A stretch of DNA of 64,000 bases from Puccinellia tenuiflora. Taxonomy: Eukaryota > Streptophyta > Magnoliopsida > Poales > Poaceae. A program made the position numbers and the translations under genes. This document shows positions 33,392 through 46,825 of the stretch, piece by piece. Below the pieces are notes generated by a model, which was not told where the DNA came from, made no database searches, and saw only the letters and a list, made by a program, of their open reading frames with translations. Every line of letters begins with the position of its first letter. Within the stretch, counting starts at the first letter, position 1. The DNA lies in assembly GCA_012064385.1 (NCBI GenBank), contig QRDG01001383.1, positions 1 to 64,000 of the forward strand. The letters run 5' to 3'.

Positions 33392-34858
33392 TGCCCAGTG
33401 CCAGTTCCGGTTTTCTGCTATCTTTTTGTTTCAGAAAAGTTGTTCTGGGAAGATTCTCGGAATGCGCTGAAAATTTTACGGGATTTATTTCCAAGCTGAA
33501 ACAAAGACGAAGCCAGAAGAACGCCCGGAGGGGAGGCCACAACCTCCAGATGCCCTCCAAGCGCGGCCCCACCCTAGGCCGCGCCTGGGCCCCACCTGGG
33601 TGGCTCCTTCACCTTCTCGAGTCGCCTCTTCGTCTATAAATTAGTATTCGACCCGAATACCCTAAGTACCCGATCATATTTTCCAGAAGATGTCCGAGGC
33701 CGCCGCCATCGCCAACCCTAGTTTGGGAGGGTTCTACAGCTCTTCCTGGTACCCTGCTGGAGAGGGGAATCAACACCGGAGGCATCTACACCACCATGCC
33801 TGCCTCCGGAGTGATGCGTGAGTAGTCCACCACAGGACTACGGGTCCATAACAGTAGCTAGATGGTTGTCTCTCCTCCTTGTACTCCATTGTTTAGATCT
33901 TGTGAGCTGCCTATCATGATCAAGATCATATTATCTGTAACTGCTACATGATTGTGTTTGCATGGATCCGATGAATTGTGGAAGTCATTACTTTTGTTCA
34001 TCTATGTGTTATGTTTATCTATGATCTTGCATGCTCTCCGATGCTAGTGGATGCTTTGGCCAAGTAATTATTAGTGTTGTATGAGGGAGTATTTATGCTA
34101 GATAGTGGGTTCATGCCTCTCTTTGTCTGAGCTCGGGTTGATAGAAACGATTAAGACTAGAGATGTGTTGTTGCCACTAGGAAGAAAACAGCGGTGTGAT
34201 TTTCTTGTGTTATTTAAATTGCTTACATTATGCACTTTACTTATTGCAATGATCTGTTGCTTGCAACTTAATACTTTTGGGTGACATGCTGGATAGCGAT
34301 CCCGGGGTGGATTATTAGTCATAGATGCAGTTGGATAACGGTCTATGTATTTTGACGTAATGCCCATATTAGATGAAACGGTGAACTATATTGTTTTATG
34401 ATAGCATTGATGTGCGCCCACAATTCTGTCAATTGCCATCCTGTAATTTGTTTACCCATCATGTATATTTTTTGGAGAGACACCGCTAGTGATCTGTGGA
34501 CCCCGGTCCTGTTTTCCTACATTGTTTACAACCGTTTTAATAGCTTTTCATCATCATTTGCTCGCTGGTCATATTTCACTCTCATCATATTTTACATCTG
34601 CACAATTAATCCTTTGTGTTCGGCAAGCCAGAGAGATTGACAACCTCTCTGTTTCGTTGGGGCAAAGTACTTGTTTGTGATTGTATGCAGGTCCGCGTTA
34701 ATCTATAAGCGCCAGAGTAGATTGACACCTCGCTAAGCCTTCTCCAAGTCCTACTGGATCTACAACCTTTGTTTTGTAATCAAGAGTAACTACTGCTCTA
34801 CAGCATCATACCTTCCTCTTGGGGTTCCCCAGCGAACGTGTGATCACGCCAACAAGCA
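33392..34858 (+). repeat. 3' LTR of element 1, right part
   Basis: Resumes the LTR after the MULE with TGCCCAGTGCCAGTTCC and runs collinearly with the 5' LTR to AACAAGCA, immediately before the TGCTC duplication. The TATA-like CGTCTATAAATTAG is at about 33632. Confidence 0.9.
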
Positions 34859-34863
34859 TGCTC

Positions 34864-36602
34864 GCCGATAAAAGGCACCTACTGCTGGTGAATTGGAGTA
34901 TGCTCTAGTCACTGAAGTCGAACCACTAGCGGTACCAACATTTGTAGAAAGGATACTAGGCGATTAAGAAATATCATGAACTTTGTGTATTGGATCCAAA
35001 GGGAAAGAGATACCATCATCGGAAAAATAAAGTACCTATAAATATGGAAATATGTGGAGCTTGTCTATAGAGTTTTCGGTTGTTTGTGTTGTCGACGTTG
35101 TCCTACCCTGCAAGGCCGCTACTAGTCCTCCTAGGACCGCACCCTCCTATGTGCGACCGTTGGCCGGCGCCGCTCGACTCCTTTTGTGCTAGAGTGTTGC
35201 AGCTTTGGGCCTCTGTTTCTCCTACCCGGAGCTAGGTAATTTCCGTTGAGATCACTTTTTCGAATTTTAGTTTAATTGATTTGTGTGACTATCTAGAATT
35301 GAGCTGATTCATTGATCTGATCTTCTATATAAATCTCATGTCTTAGGAATAGAAGACAAAAGTATTTTACCCATTAATCTTAATACTAAACTACGCACAG
35401 AAAAAATCTTAACACTAACCAATCAACAAATACTGAATCTACCTTTCAAAAAAAATCCTCAATCTGAAGAAGCTCCTCAAATCGAAGAACTATTCAAACT
35501 AAATTAACTCCGCAAACATTGGACCTTCAATCTCAACACAGGAAAGTGACATTAAGTTGTCAATGATTTTACCGGTTGCAATGACATAACCGGAGTGAAC
35601 TTTCTCAATTCTTAGCTATGATCATTATCAAGACCGAGCTGAGAAACAAAATTGCTGATGATTGGATTAATTATGGAATTGTGTGCTATATTACATTGAG
35701 ATGTATTTCATGCTATTGATGATTATTATAAGTCGCACAAAATTGTTTTACCTTGTTGATTTGGTAAGTTTCCAATTTTGTATCAGTACTATTTCTACTA
35801 GTTGATATTCTATGTTTATCTTAGCAATCTTTCTAAGACTTTTGCATTATTACATGAGTTTTTTTTAGAGTTTTTGTGTGTTTTCAGCACGTGGCTTCCT
35901 AGAATCCCAGCTCTACCACTGATTGTCGACATCGATGCGTCATTACCCATCAAGGAGTACGTTTTTGGAGCTATAATAACTACAATCTCATTTTCGAGAT
36001 ATAAGATGTTTTAATTCCTTAGATTCATGTTAATTATTGTTAATTCTATACTAAATCGGTATACTAAATCAGAGACAATTAATATGGATCGGAGTTGTAC
36101 TAAATCAGTGATAATTAATGTGGATAAGAGGGAGTATTTTTTTCTGAATCATATGTTTTAGTGCGTTGATTCACTCATTTCAGTTTGTATGAGATGAAAA
36201 TAGAAAATTGTCAATGGGCTCACCTCTCTATTATAGTGGGACCATCTCTACAAATAAATAGTACTTTGTACTAATAAGTGAAGGATTTTCTATTTTTCAT
36301 TGGGGCCAGCAACCTCAGTACTCATAAGGCAGCTTCGTCCCTACTAGTCCATATGTACTTTATATTAAAATATCTTACAATATAGAATAGTAATAAACGC
36401 GCCGTAGTGCGTTTGATGAGTTGATCCATGCCTAGTGCTTGCCGTATTGTGAAGAACACAGTCCAATGCTTCACACGCGAGTCCTTACTCTCCATACAGT
36501 TCAACATTGTTAGGCTGGGTTGAACAGCTTGGGACCTAAAATAAGCATCAAACCCATGGGACCCTATGCAATGCAATAGAATCATCGAAGCACTTGGCCT
36601 AA
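34864..36602. other. unrecognised low-coding flank
   Basis: The continuation, to the right, of the DNA into which element 1 inserted. No gene is seen. Near 36047-36146 the end-like sequence ACTAAATCAG...GATAATTAATGTGGAT...GAGGGAGTA occurs twice in diverged form, reminiscent of a Stowaway terminus. A matching left end was not found. Confidence 0.4.
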
Positions 36603-37330
36603 GATCATCTTCAGCACGCCCCCCCCCCCCCCCCGAGCCCTCCGGGACTCTTTTTTTCGTCGTTGGGAGTTTATTTTCGGTCACCCACCCAGGTACCCGA
36701 TTTCGTCCGAACTTGGCCGAAAAGTCATCTAACGTTCCCACGCCGAACCTAGCGGCCTAGGAGGCGTTTGGGGGTGCCAATGGAAGAAAAAGGGTACGTG
36801 GGTCAGGTCTGTCGGTGTGACATTACATATTCCCCACCACCTAGAGTCGCCCTCCCGCGCTACCCCCCCCCTCCCTCGTCGCTGCCGTCGCCGGCACCAC
36901 CCCTCTTCCCTCTGCCACAAACACGCCGCTAGAAAGGTCACCCTTCGCTGGACCAAACCTCCATCTCCCTGCTGACCAATTTTTCATGGTGGTTCAGCGT
37001 TGTGGGGAGCTCCGCGGGCAGCTTGGCGCCCACCACGTCCGCGAGGTTCTCGGCGATGGACTCCAACGTCGAGGAGATGCTCACCACCCTGATGGAAGAG
37101 GAAACCGACACCGCCGCCGATGATTAAGAGAACTTGATAGTCCTCGCCTGTCTGGCCGGCATGTACGCGTGAATGCAAAGCCACGACACGGTGGATCGGC
37201 GCCAGGACGCCGCAAGAGCAAGCAGAGGCAGCGAAAGGAGGGCTATTGCATGCCGTACGCCGACTACTTCGTCAATGATCCGTTGCACGAAGAGACGGTA
37301 TTTCGGCGCCGTTTGAGGTGAAGGGGTTCA
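36603..37330 (+). pseudogene. PIF/Harbinger element fragment with transposase remnant
   Basis: The left end TAA-GATCATCTTCAGC resembles the Harbinger terminus GAGCATCTCCAGC. An 18-base poly-C run and the GAGCCCTCCGGGACTC leader follow. A frame from ATG 37055 reads MDSNVEEMLTTLMEEE...LACLAGMYA, and after a stop and frame changes YADYFVNDPLHEETVFRRRF (about 37250-37310), matching the N-terminal part of plant HARBI1-like transposase. The catalytic DDE core and right end are missing; sequence changes to a Copia LTR after about 37330. Confidence 0.65.
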
Positions 37331-39083
37331 TGTGCAGAAAAAAATTCCAAGCAACGCGAATGATAAACTAGCCAAGATCTATCTCTAGGTAGGCATAAAG
37401 TAACGGAGGGATCCGGTGTTCATACCCTTGAAGACCGAAAGCATTATGTTCCGTAGAATGTTGGCGATGAAGTCGTACGACGACGACCTCAAGGTCGTAA
37501 AGTCGTACTGGCGACGAGTGCTGCAGTGGGCAGCACCTCCGTAGTTCTACACACAAATGGTGTAGCGACGATCCCCCGGCTCCAGTCTAGCAGCAGCAGC
37601 GGAAGATGAATAGCTCGACCGAAGCACCAATATCACGGCGGTGGTATTTGGTGGAGAAAACCCTAACCCCATATGCGGCTCCAATATTCCGGAACCACAT
37701 GTGAGGGAGAGAGAGATAATTGGGAGACAATTAGATGCCTAAAAGGAGAGGGGTGCCCCTCCTTATATAGGCTAAGGGAGGAGGCCACCCTCCTTGGGTT
37801 AGCCATGTGGGACTAAACCCCACATGGTTGGCCGGCCAAGGGGGGCAGCCGCCGGCCCTAGTTGGGCCCCATGTGGGCAGCCCACTAGTGGCTCGGCCGG
37901 CCCCCTCCTCTTTGGGGTGCGCCCCCACTTGGGCCTCCCCTTTCGGGTGAGGCCCATTTAGGTGGGCTGCTCCTTTTAAATTAAATTAAACATTTATTTA
38001 ATTATTAATTACCTTATTTAATATTAAATACATACCATTTAATTTATCTCGCATCGAAACTCCTTTCGTTGCCCTCCGATCTCCATCGGATATTTCTCCC
38101 TTAGTTCCGACACTCCTTCGGAACCCCTCCGATCTCCATCGGATAATTCTCTCTTATTCCGAAACACTTCGGAACCTCTCCGATCACCATCAGATAATTC
38201 TCGGAACCATTCCGGAGTTTGTCTCTCTTATTTCTTCGGTACCAAAACTATTCCTAAGCGTCGTCTACCCTTAAGCGTGCCACCCTACGGTTCGGGATCA
38301 CTCCAGACATGATCGAGACTCCTCTCCGATCAATGACCAACAGCGGGATCTGGAAACCCATGATGGCCCCTGTGTGTTCCGCGAAGTTCTTTGTCGCTTG
38401 AACCTTATCGTTGTTCACCATTCCTTTTGTCGCACGATATCAAGTTTGTCCGAGATCCCATCTCATTACTCGACAAACTCATTTACTCGTCTCCATGATA
38501 TTACATCTCTGTGACCTAGTCACATGCTTGCAAGACTTTGATGTAATATCACCGAGTGGGCCCAGTGACATCTTTCCGTCACGCGGATGGACAAATCCCA
38601 CTCTTGATGCATACGCCTCAACGTATTCCTTTAGAAAACCTGATAGACACCTTTATGATCACCCTGTTACGGTGTGATGGTTGATGCAGTCAAAGCTTCC
38701 CTCCGGAACAGTGATTAAATATGATCTCACGGTCTAAGGACTTGGTTACTACTACGTATCTTTTAAGTTATCGCAATGCCGATGTTTCGTGACAGATCTT
38801 ATTGCGTTAACTTACTTTGGGTGGATGTCCATCACGTCATTCTCCAATGACATGACTCCATTGTCAATTGACATAAATGCCCATGATAAGGAAACCTTGA
38901 TCATCTGTTGACCAATTGACTAGTCAAGTAGAAGCTACTAGGGATCTGGTTGTTTATATAACACACATGTATTAATGTTTCCGCTTAATACAGTTATATC
39001 ATGATATAAAACTTATTATGAACATATATGAGTTATGCGAATGAAACACCTTTATTATTTGCCTCTAGGGCATAACTCCTACA
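37331..39083 (-). repeat. Copia LTR (WIS/BARE/Angela-like), minus strand
   Basis: On the minus strand it starts TGTAGGAGTTATGCCCTAGA at 39083. A TATA box (CCTATATAAGG, about 37778-37768) is present. The U3 contains three copies of a block with CTTCGGAACC and CCGATC(T/A)CCATC(G/A)GATA (about 38085-38200). The downstream boundary at the left is not clear and may be anywhere between about 37330 and 37530. Confidence 0.75.
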
Positions 39084-39751
39084 GTCTCCCACTTGCACTA
39101 GAGTCCAAATAATCTAGTTTGTATTTGATCGAACACCATTAGTCTCCTGGTTGCTTGTGGTAACCGTTTAGTCAACAGATCAGACCCATTGATATCTGTA
39201 TGTACTTTGCAAAACTTCTTGTGTCACCTGGTTTGACATCATTCCGTATCTTATGATAACGGCGAAATATATGTTTCGGTGATGGAGTGAGACCCGAATC
39301 TTCGCGTAGCATGGGCCTTAAAAGTCTAAGACATCTATTAAGGGAAACCATACATGCTCGGAAAAACCTGCTCAGTCTGTCACACCTGCCACTTCAGAAG
39401 CAGCCATATACTCCTATACCTATGTAGATTTGTGCAACAGTGCAATCATATGTGACTTCACAAACTAACCATGTTCTATCTTAAACAACAGACTTCTCCT
39501 GTATGAGATTTCTAGTCGTAGTGTCATAACTTGCATCATCACAACTCTTTACGGCAAGTTGTCTACACTATTACCTCAGACCAGAAAACATATCTTCAGT
39601 TCTCTATAGACACTGAAGAATATACTTAACATTTGTTCATCGATCCACCCAGGGATCGCTCTAGAACCTGTTCTTCAACCAAGAACTAGGGTCACACTAG
39701 ATCGAGCATTCAGCAAAAAATGGCAGAATCTATGGCTAAGGCATAGATGAT
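39084..39751 (-). mobile_element. 3' end of the internal region of the same Copia element
   Basis: The minus-strand polypurine tract GCAAGTGGGAGAC abuts the LTR start at 39083. The remaining 650 bases are non-coding and end where element 2 begins (TGATATGTGTCAAACG at 39752). The rest of this Copia element is presumably beyond element 2 or lost. Confidence 0.7.
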
Positions 39752-40230
39752 TGATATGTGTCAAACGTATCAATAATTTTTGATTGATCCATGCTAGTTT
39801 TGTGATGTTGTCACATGTTTTTACTAACATATTACATCATTTTTGTGCATTTTGTCGGATTGACCTATTGACAAGATGCCCAGTGCTAGTTCCCTATTTT
39901 TGTCATGTTTTTGTTGTAGAAAGTTACTTCTGGAAATATTCTCGGAATTGGACGAAAATTTACGGGGTTTTTTCATTGGACAAATGAAGAGCGGAGCCGA
40001 AAGGGCAACCTGGGGGGCCACCCACAGGCCAGGAGCGGCCCCCTGCCGCGGCCCTAGGGCAGCCCGCGGGTGTGACCCGCCCCTGCCCTGTGGGCACCCC
40101 CTCGGCCGCCTACGACGCCTATAAAATCATCCCCGACGAAAAAACCCTAAGCCCCGAAGGATTTTCCCAAATACGCAACAGAGCTCCGCCGCCATCGCCG
40201 ACAAGTTTCGGGGGTTCAGAAGGTCCTGTT
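39752..40230 (+). repeat. element 2 5' LTR, left part
   Basis: Matches 53987-54465 of the 3' LTR up to AGAAGGTCCTGTT, then switches to Copia sequence. The 141 bases corresponding to 54466-54606 of the 3' LTR are missing on both sides of the insertion. A TATA-like CGCCTATAAAATC lies at about 40118. Confidence 0.9.
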
Positions 40231-40810
40231 ACTCTTAGCAATAAAGTAAAGCAATTACATGGTGATTCAATGACACGCAGGTCACATAAAATAAAAGACA
40301 ATCATATGGCTCCGGCCGGTTGCCGTACTCAACGACATGCAAGTCGTGAAAGATTACAAACATGATCATTGCATACATTATCACAAATCACATATTGGCC
40401 ATACCACATCACATGACCCCCTCTGCAAAAACAAGTTAGACGTCCTCTACTTTGTTTATTGCAATTTTTACGTGGCTTGGGTCAACGAGATAGAACCGTT
40501 CTAATCTACGCAAAACCACAACGGTGATATAGTAGTTGCTTATTTACTCATCCTTTTGAAAGGCCTTTCATTGAAAATTGCATCTTCACTAAAGCAAGAG
40601 AAACAGACACCCGCCAGCCACTTATGCAAAACAAGTTGCATGTCAGTCGTGGAACCGGTCTCTCGTGCGTGGACGAGTAAGGTTGGTCCGGGCCGCTTCA
40701 TCTCACAATACCGCAAAGACGCAAAGTGCACGCGAGAAGGTAGCAACATAAAATATCAATGCCCACAACACTTGTGTTCTAATCGCACCAACATCTACGA
40801 ATAGATCTAG

Positions 40811-40823
40811 GCTCTGATACCAC
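40811..40823 (-). other. Met-type primer binding site next to LTR A
   Basis: Minus strand reads TGGTATCAGAGCC directly after the LTR end CCCATCA and one spacer base, the standard initiator-tRNA-Met primer site of Copia elements. The identical site next to LTR B is at 47406-47418. Confidence 0.88.
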
Positions 40824-42707
40824 TGATGGGGTCGTAGCATAGAAAACAAAAATTTTCCTACGCAGCAAGCGGAATAAACCCCAAGGATCTAGATCTACTA
40901 GACGAAGGTAGCGAAGATGAGATCCAATCTCTTACCCTTGAAGATCAACAAACGCGTTTTGTCGGTGCAGGGGTTGGCTAGTCGATCCCCGCAACTAGAC
41001 TCATCTAGTCGCGAGGAGATGTATTTCCTCGAAGTCCAATCCGACGAAGTGCCACAAGGGGTAGCACCTCCGCGGTATCCACACGTACGACTCGATGTAG
41101 ATCTCCTCCTTCTTGACACCGCAAGCAAGGTGGAGATGGCTAGATGGATCTCGGCACCATGACGGTTGTGGTGGCGTTGATGATGATGATCTCCACGAGC
41201 ATGGCTTCGCCAAGCCAAGCAAGAGGAGAGGGAGAGGAGGAGGTGCAGCAGCAGCCCTACATCTAGGGGTGGTGCGGCAAGCCTTGGTGGAGGAGATGGC
41301 GGCAGCCCTCCGGGAGAGGGGTGGCGCAGGAGAGGTGGAGGAGCATGGAGGGGGGCGGCTAGGGTTTGCCACAAGGGCTCCCAAAGGTGTGCCGCACCCC
41401 TCCCCTTGCCCTCCTTATATAGGTGGCAGGGGGTGCGCCCCAAGGCCTCCCTAGGGCCGGCGGCTGGGGTGCCTTAGCCCCCAAGCCAGCCCCTAGGGTT
41501 AGGGTTTTGGCCGGCCCCCCCTTTATGGGCCCCTTTGGCCCATATGGGCCTTTAATGCCCTGGTGGTGCGGCTGGCCTAAGAGGCCAGTCCACCACCCCT
41601 TCATGCCATGTGGGCCCCATACTCCTATGGGCCCCACTTCTAGACTCCTCTAGAACCTTCTAGAATATTCCGGAACCCTTCCAGAAAATCCCGGAACTTT
41701 TCCGATACCTCCGGAAACCACTTTCCTTATATGAATCTTATTCTCCGGACTATTCCGGAACTCCTTGTGACGTCCGGGATCCCATCCGAGACTCCGAATC
41801 ACCATTCGTTCATTCCATCAAATAATCTCATCGCTAACCCTAGCTATATCGGAGCGTTAAGTGTGTGACCCTACAGGTTCGAGAACATGCAGACATGATC
41901 ATATCAATAATCAATAGCGGGACCGGGATGCCCATATTGACTCCCACATATTCAACGAAGTTCTTTATCGATTGAACCACGATGCCGGAGATTCTTAATC
42001 TCATATACGATTCCCTTTGTCTCACCGATATTTAATTTGCCCGAGATTTGATCGTCGATATCTCCATATCTAGTTCTATCTCGTTACCTGGCAAATTCTC
42101 TTTACTCGTCCATAATATAGGATCTCCGTGATTAACACTTAATCACATGGTTGCAACCTTTCTTGATGCTATATTACCGAGAGGGCCCAGAGATATCTTT
42201 TCCGTCACAAGGAAGGACAAATCCCAGTCTTGATTCATGTCACCCAACAAATACCATCGGAGATACCTGAAAGCCACCTTTATAATCACCCAGTTACGAA
42301 GTGACGTTTGATGTCCACAAAGTATTCCTCCGGTAAACGGGAGTGACATAATCTCATGGTCTAAGGAAACTATACTTGGCATACAAAAAGTGTTGGCAAT
42401 AAAACTGTTGTGACACGATCAATTGCAACTCTTTATTATTTGGGTCTTGTCCATCATATCATTACTCCTAATGATATGACTCCGTTATCAAGTGACTATA
42501 ACAAGTCCATGGTTAGGAAACTCTAACCATCTCTTGACTAACGAACCAGTCCAGTAGAGGCTTACTAGGGACACCTGTTTGTTTATATTCCACACATGTA
42601 TTATGTTTCCGGTTAATACAATTATAGCATGGAGAATAAACTATTATCATAAACATGAATATGCTAATAAACCATTTTATTATTGCCTCTAGGGCATATT
42701 CCCAACA
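40824..42707 (-). repeat. Copia LTR A (WIS/BARE/Angela-like)
   Basis: Minus-strand start TGTTGGGAATATGCCCTAGA at 42707, end GACCCCATCA at 40824, length 1884. TATA box CTATATAAGG at about 41423-41414. Flanked on both sides by internal sequence: polypurine tract at its start and primer site at its end. Confidence 0.9.
41653..41675. promoter_or_regulatory. five-unit heat-shock element in LTR A
   Basis: GAAccTTCtaGAAtaTTC then cgGAA: five alternating GAA and TTC units with exact 2-base spacing. One more TTCcaGAA pair follows at 41679-41686, offset by one base. It lies about 230 bases upstream of the TATA box in the direction of transcription. The nGAAnnTTCnnGAAn pattern is the known binding site of heat-shock factor trimers; function here is inferred. 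Confidence 0.7.
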
Positions 42708-45700
42708 GTCTCCCACTTGCACTAGAGTCAATAATCTAGTTTACATTTTCTCGATCCAACACTCATGGTGTCTAACACTCATGGAGTTTCAGTGCTGATC
42801 ATGTTTGCTCGTGGAAGAGGTTCTGTCCGTGTTCTGTACTATACAGTTCTTTATGTTCTTTGCAAAACGTCAATGTCACCTAATTTGACATTACTTTATC
42901 ATCTCATGATAAACCTATTATCATCACATGATAATTCTCATCATCACATGATGAATATAATATATTTGGTTAGAGAGTGAGATTTTCGTTTCCCTTTTAT
43001 GCCTACATGACGTATGATCAGTCAAGAGGACTTTCTCATAGCATGTGCACCCGGAACTCACTCAGTCTTGAAACAAAATTTCTCAAACCATAATATTATA
43101 TCTTTTAATCCTTGAATTAATCATATACTCCTATATGTTGTAGACTCACAAATCGACAGTGCAATCATGTCACTTCGATATTTTCAATCATGCTTTCGCT
43201 GCGCTTCTGCCTTTATGAGATTTCCAATCTAGTTTGGTTTTATGACTTCAACCAAGTCTACCAATCTCTAGATTCTATTATCTCAACTCCATAGAAAAAT
43301 GACTCCTCATTTAACATGTTCTTCTAACCAAGAACTTGGGTCACATATCGTCAAATACAAACACATGGTTCTTATATGTTTAGTCCTATGAACGATTCAT
43401 AGCGAATTCTAACATATCCTCTAACCATCATTTTGTACTGAGTTATCAACTCAATGTTTCACCTATTTCTCACAAGCAGATGAACCTTTCTTCTCTTGTT
43501 TTATTTTGAACTCCTTCAAAATCTTACTTAGGTTAAACATCCTGACATAATGCTTATCAACCATATCTATCCTCCATAGATACATCCATCTCCATGGATA
43601 TTTGACATTCAAACTAACTTCATAAGTTATACGTTGGTTCCTGACTTATTTACAACATTTATGAAATCTCCATTTCACTCAAACAAGATGTTGTAAACTC
43701 CCACTCAAATATACACCATACACATATTAAATTGTGAAACCACTTTGGCTCCCACTCAGAAATATGTTATCTCTATATTTGACCATGATTAACTAGCTCC
43801 CACTCAAACATATGTCACCACATATTTTGATCATGGAAAATAGTTTCTGCTCTAACTTAACATATGTCGCCACATATCTTAATTAGATCACACCCGTGTA
43901 TTTTCTCGATATTTTGGACACCTCCAAAATTCTTAATTAACTTTTAATATCGAGAACTCTTTATACGAAACGCTAGTACTTTGCTAGCTTTAAGTTTTAT
44001 TTATTCCCTGCAAAACCCCTTTTGAGGAATAAATATGTGAAACATCACTTTCACAAAATCAAGCAACAATTACTTTGTGATTTAAACTTAACATAGGATG
44101 ACTCTTAGTCACTTTCGTATTTAAGGCTTCTATTTCTTCTTTGTAGTTTCGTAGGTATGTCTTGTTTCTGAAACATGACAAGTAAATCATGAATATTATT
44201 TTGTAACCTGACAAAACTTTATATTCTTGAATCCTACTTTTCTTTAGACAAGCTAAACCGAAATTCAATGATCACCATCATTAATTCCTTTATGTGTCAA
44301 GTTTTAACCAACACAGCACTTTACATATGTGCCACTTGATACATAAACAAGCAAGGTTTTAGCTTTTCCATTCCATCAATTCTTTTATCAATGAAACCTT
44401 TTCATGATAAATCCACTAAAACATTTAACACAATCAACAATTGATTTGTCCCTTTTAGTCTCTCATTGTGGAATCTCTATTCATAGTCACATATGAATAT
44501 ACTACATACTTTATTTGCAATAGTTTCTAATTATCTCATAATCAATGAAACCACTGTTTCACATAACTCATATGCGAAATGCAAATCATTAAATAGATCC
44601 TTATTTCTAAACAGAGTGTTTATCAAATAAATCTAAATGCTATTATTAAACCCCCGAAATAAAACCCTTCTTTGAGACCACACAATATCAAATAGTGTGT
44701 GATTACAATATCTTAGGACATATCAAACTCCTTCGAAAATATTCTAAATATTGTAATTTGTGATAACACTTTTCACAAGTCTGCATACTAACATATAACT
44801 CAAATATTTTGTCTCTTTTGATCATAAAGACTCAATTTTCTTGTTAACTTAATATCCTAAACTCCAGAAATTTATTTGATCTCATCAAATATCATAACTC
44901 GAATAAATACACCTATTTAATCATTTCATTTATGATGGAGTACACAAAATAATGACATTTAACATTTGCTGAAAATACAACCAACACTTGTGTTTATTTT
45001 CGGCAACTCATGACACACTTCCAAAGGGTGGCATTTTTAGTCATACTCCTTCAACAAGGCGCATTGATAAAACATCAAAATGTTTATTCAATCTTTAGCA
45101 CGACTAAAACAATTGTCATTATTAAGTTTTGGATATTTTAGTATGTCTCTTATTTTATAAATGTTCAACCAATTTATCATCTAGATTATAATAAGAATAA
45201 CACACTTATAATTGAAACTTGTGATTTCCAAAAAGGATCACTCATGAAAATAGAACAACCATTGTCTTTAACATGAATAACCGTCTCACATAAGCAAGAC
45301 ACACTAATCAAAATCACACTTAATTCGATTACAACACTTATTCAAATCCTCTAATCCAAAATGATAAATGTAGAGACAGATCGTTGCCAGCATCAACTCC
45401 TTGACTACCACCATTCCGCAACGTCTTCCCATATCCTTTATGCAAATCTCAAGCAGCAGGTTCTGTTTTCATAAAACAGAATGAGTATCAAATACTTATC
45501 GGAACCGCCACAATTACAATTTAGACTTAAACACTTATAACTTGTATATCACTATATACTTTCTGCATTGTCAACTTCTCTTGCTATGGGTTCCACTTTG
45601 ACATGACGCAGCCGAGACACAAACTCACAGAAAGTGATCAAATCCCTTCCCATGACCTAGTCTCCGACATAATTCTTGAAGCTGGGGAGAAGCTAGCGTA

Positions 45701-46825
45701 TCACCCCATCTATCGCGAAACCGTCATTCATCTCGTGGTTCCAAACAAGCACTAGACGATGATGTATCTCATGCATTATCCTCAGGTGTTGTTCCAAGCA
45801 AGTGTTCTCTTCCATCTTGAGTGAAAGAAAACCGTTCAGACATTCAAACCTTACAATTCTAACTTGTGCTGAAAAACTATTTTTCAGCTCATCAACAATC
45901 TCCATTGCAATCAAGTTCTTGAATTGTTTACTTAGGTCAGAATTCATGAAGGTGCACATCATCCACTTGACTTTCAAGTAGGCGGTTCAAAACCACTCCA
46001 TGTACTCTTCATCGCTTGCAGAAATATTTAGGTTTATCTCCTATTGGTTCTTCTAGCACGTAGAGCTGAGCATTGGAGTGTAGGACTTCTTTAAATGCAG
46101 GTACCACTTAACAAAATTGACCCATCGAGACGCAGTTTTTCAGCAACGAACTGACTACCGTAGTCGACCATGATCTACAAGGATTTTTGCAAAGACATCT
46201 GGACTTTTGTTTATGATAATTTCAGTTCATCTTAATGAACTCCCACTAAACTCAACATCTCTCTGGTTGTTTAGTGACACACGATCCAAATCCACTACAC
46301 CACAACCGATCATCACGTGAGATGATGTAGCTTCAAAGGTGAACATCACCATGTTGATCATATCATCCATATGACTCGTGTTTAACCTTTCGGTTCTTGT
46401 GTTCCGAGGCCATGTCTGTACATGCTAGGCTCGTCAAGGAAACCGTAGTATTTCCGCGTGTGTAAATCTGGCTTACACCCGTTGTATGTGAACGTTGAAT
46501 CTATCACACCCGATCATCACGTGGTGCTTCGAAACGAAGAACTTTGGCAACGGTGCATACTAGGGAAGAACACATCTTGATATTAACATGAGAGATCACC
46601 TTATCATGCTACCGTCGCGATCACATCTAAGCATAACAATAAGGTGCATGAAAGGGATTAACATCACATGCAATTCAAATTGTGATATGATATGGCCTTT
46701 CTTCTTATGCTCTTAGATCTCCATCTTCAAAGCACCGGCAAGATCTCCATCTCCGGCATGATCTCCATCATCGTGGCGCCATCACCATGGTTGTCCACCA
46801 AGCTATTGCAACTACAACTAATGCT
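42708..46825 (-). other. internal region of the Copia array, mostly non-coding
   Basis: Begins on the right with sequence preceding the gag remnant and ends on the left with the polypurine tract GCAAGTGGGAGAC next to LTR A. No integrase, RT or RNase H motif could be read between about 42720 and 45600. The sequence is A/T-rich and contains several GAGTGGGAG-type purine tracts on the minus strand (about 43697, 43748, 43796). It appears to be a non-autonomous derivative rather than a merely mutated gag-pol. Confidence 0.65.
45640..45977 (-). pseudogene. Copia gag (UBN2-like) remnant
   Basis: Minus-strand frame MKVKWMMCTFMNSDLSKQFK, then EIVDELKNSF, QVRIVRFECLNGFLS and EENTCLEQHLRIM. This follows the order of the Copia gag domain (LM...L...QF, LK..F..QAR.ERF, L...KL.EG..V..H...M). 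After the stop at 45693 a shifted frame continues LLPSFKNYVGD, the usual SLPPSY region. No zinc knuckle or protease follows. Confidence 0.7.

Larger units (their letters stand above)
14173..34858 (+). mobile_element. Gypsy-type LTR element lacking gag-pol ('element 1', Sabrina-like)
   Basis: A perfect 5-bp duplication, TGCTC, flanks it (14168-14172 and 34859-34863). LTRs begin TGATA(C/T)GTCTCCGACGTAT and end GCCAACAAGCA. Without its two later insertions (16560-17575 and 20777-33382) it would be about 7.1 kb: LTR 1.59 kb, internal 3.9 kb, LTR 1.59 kb. The internal region has a tRNA-Asp-type primer site, one ORF of unknown function and a polypurine tract, but no gag, protease, RT or integrase. 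Mobilisation must therefore have been in trans. The Sabrina/WHAM assignment rests on the LTR start and primer site and is tentative. Confidence 0.9.

Noticed and set aside
41001..41454. Long open frames on both strands, repeated at 47596-48247
   Set aside because: They are in the LTR leader region of the Copia array, occur identically in both LTR copies and resemble no protein.
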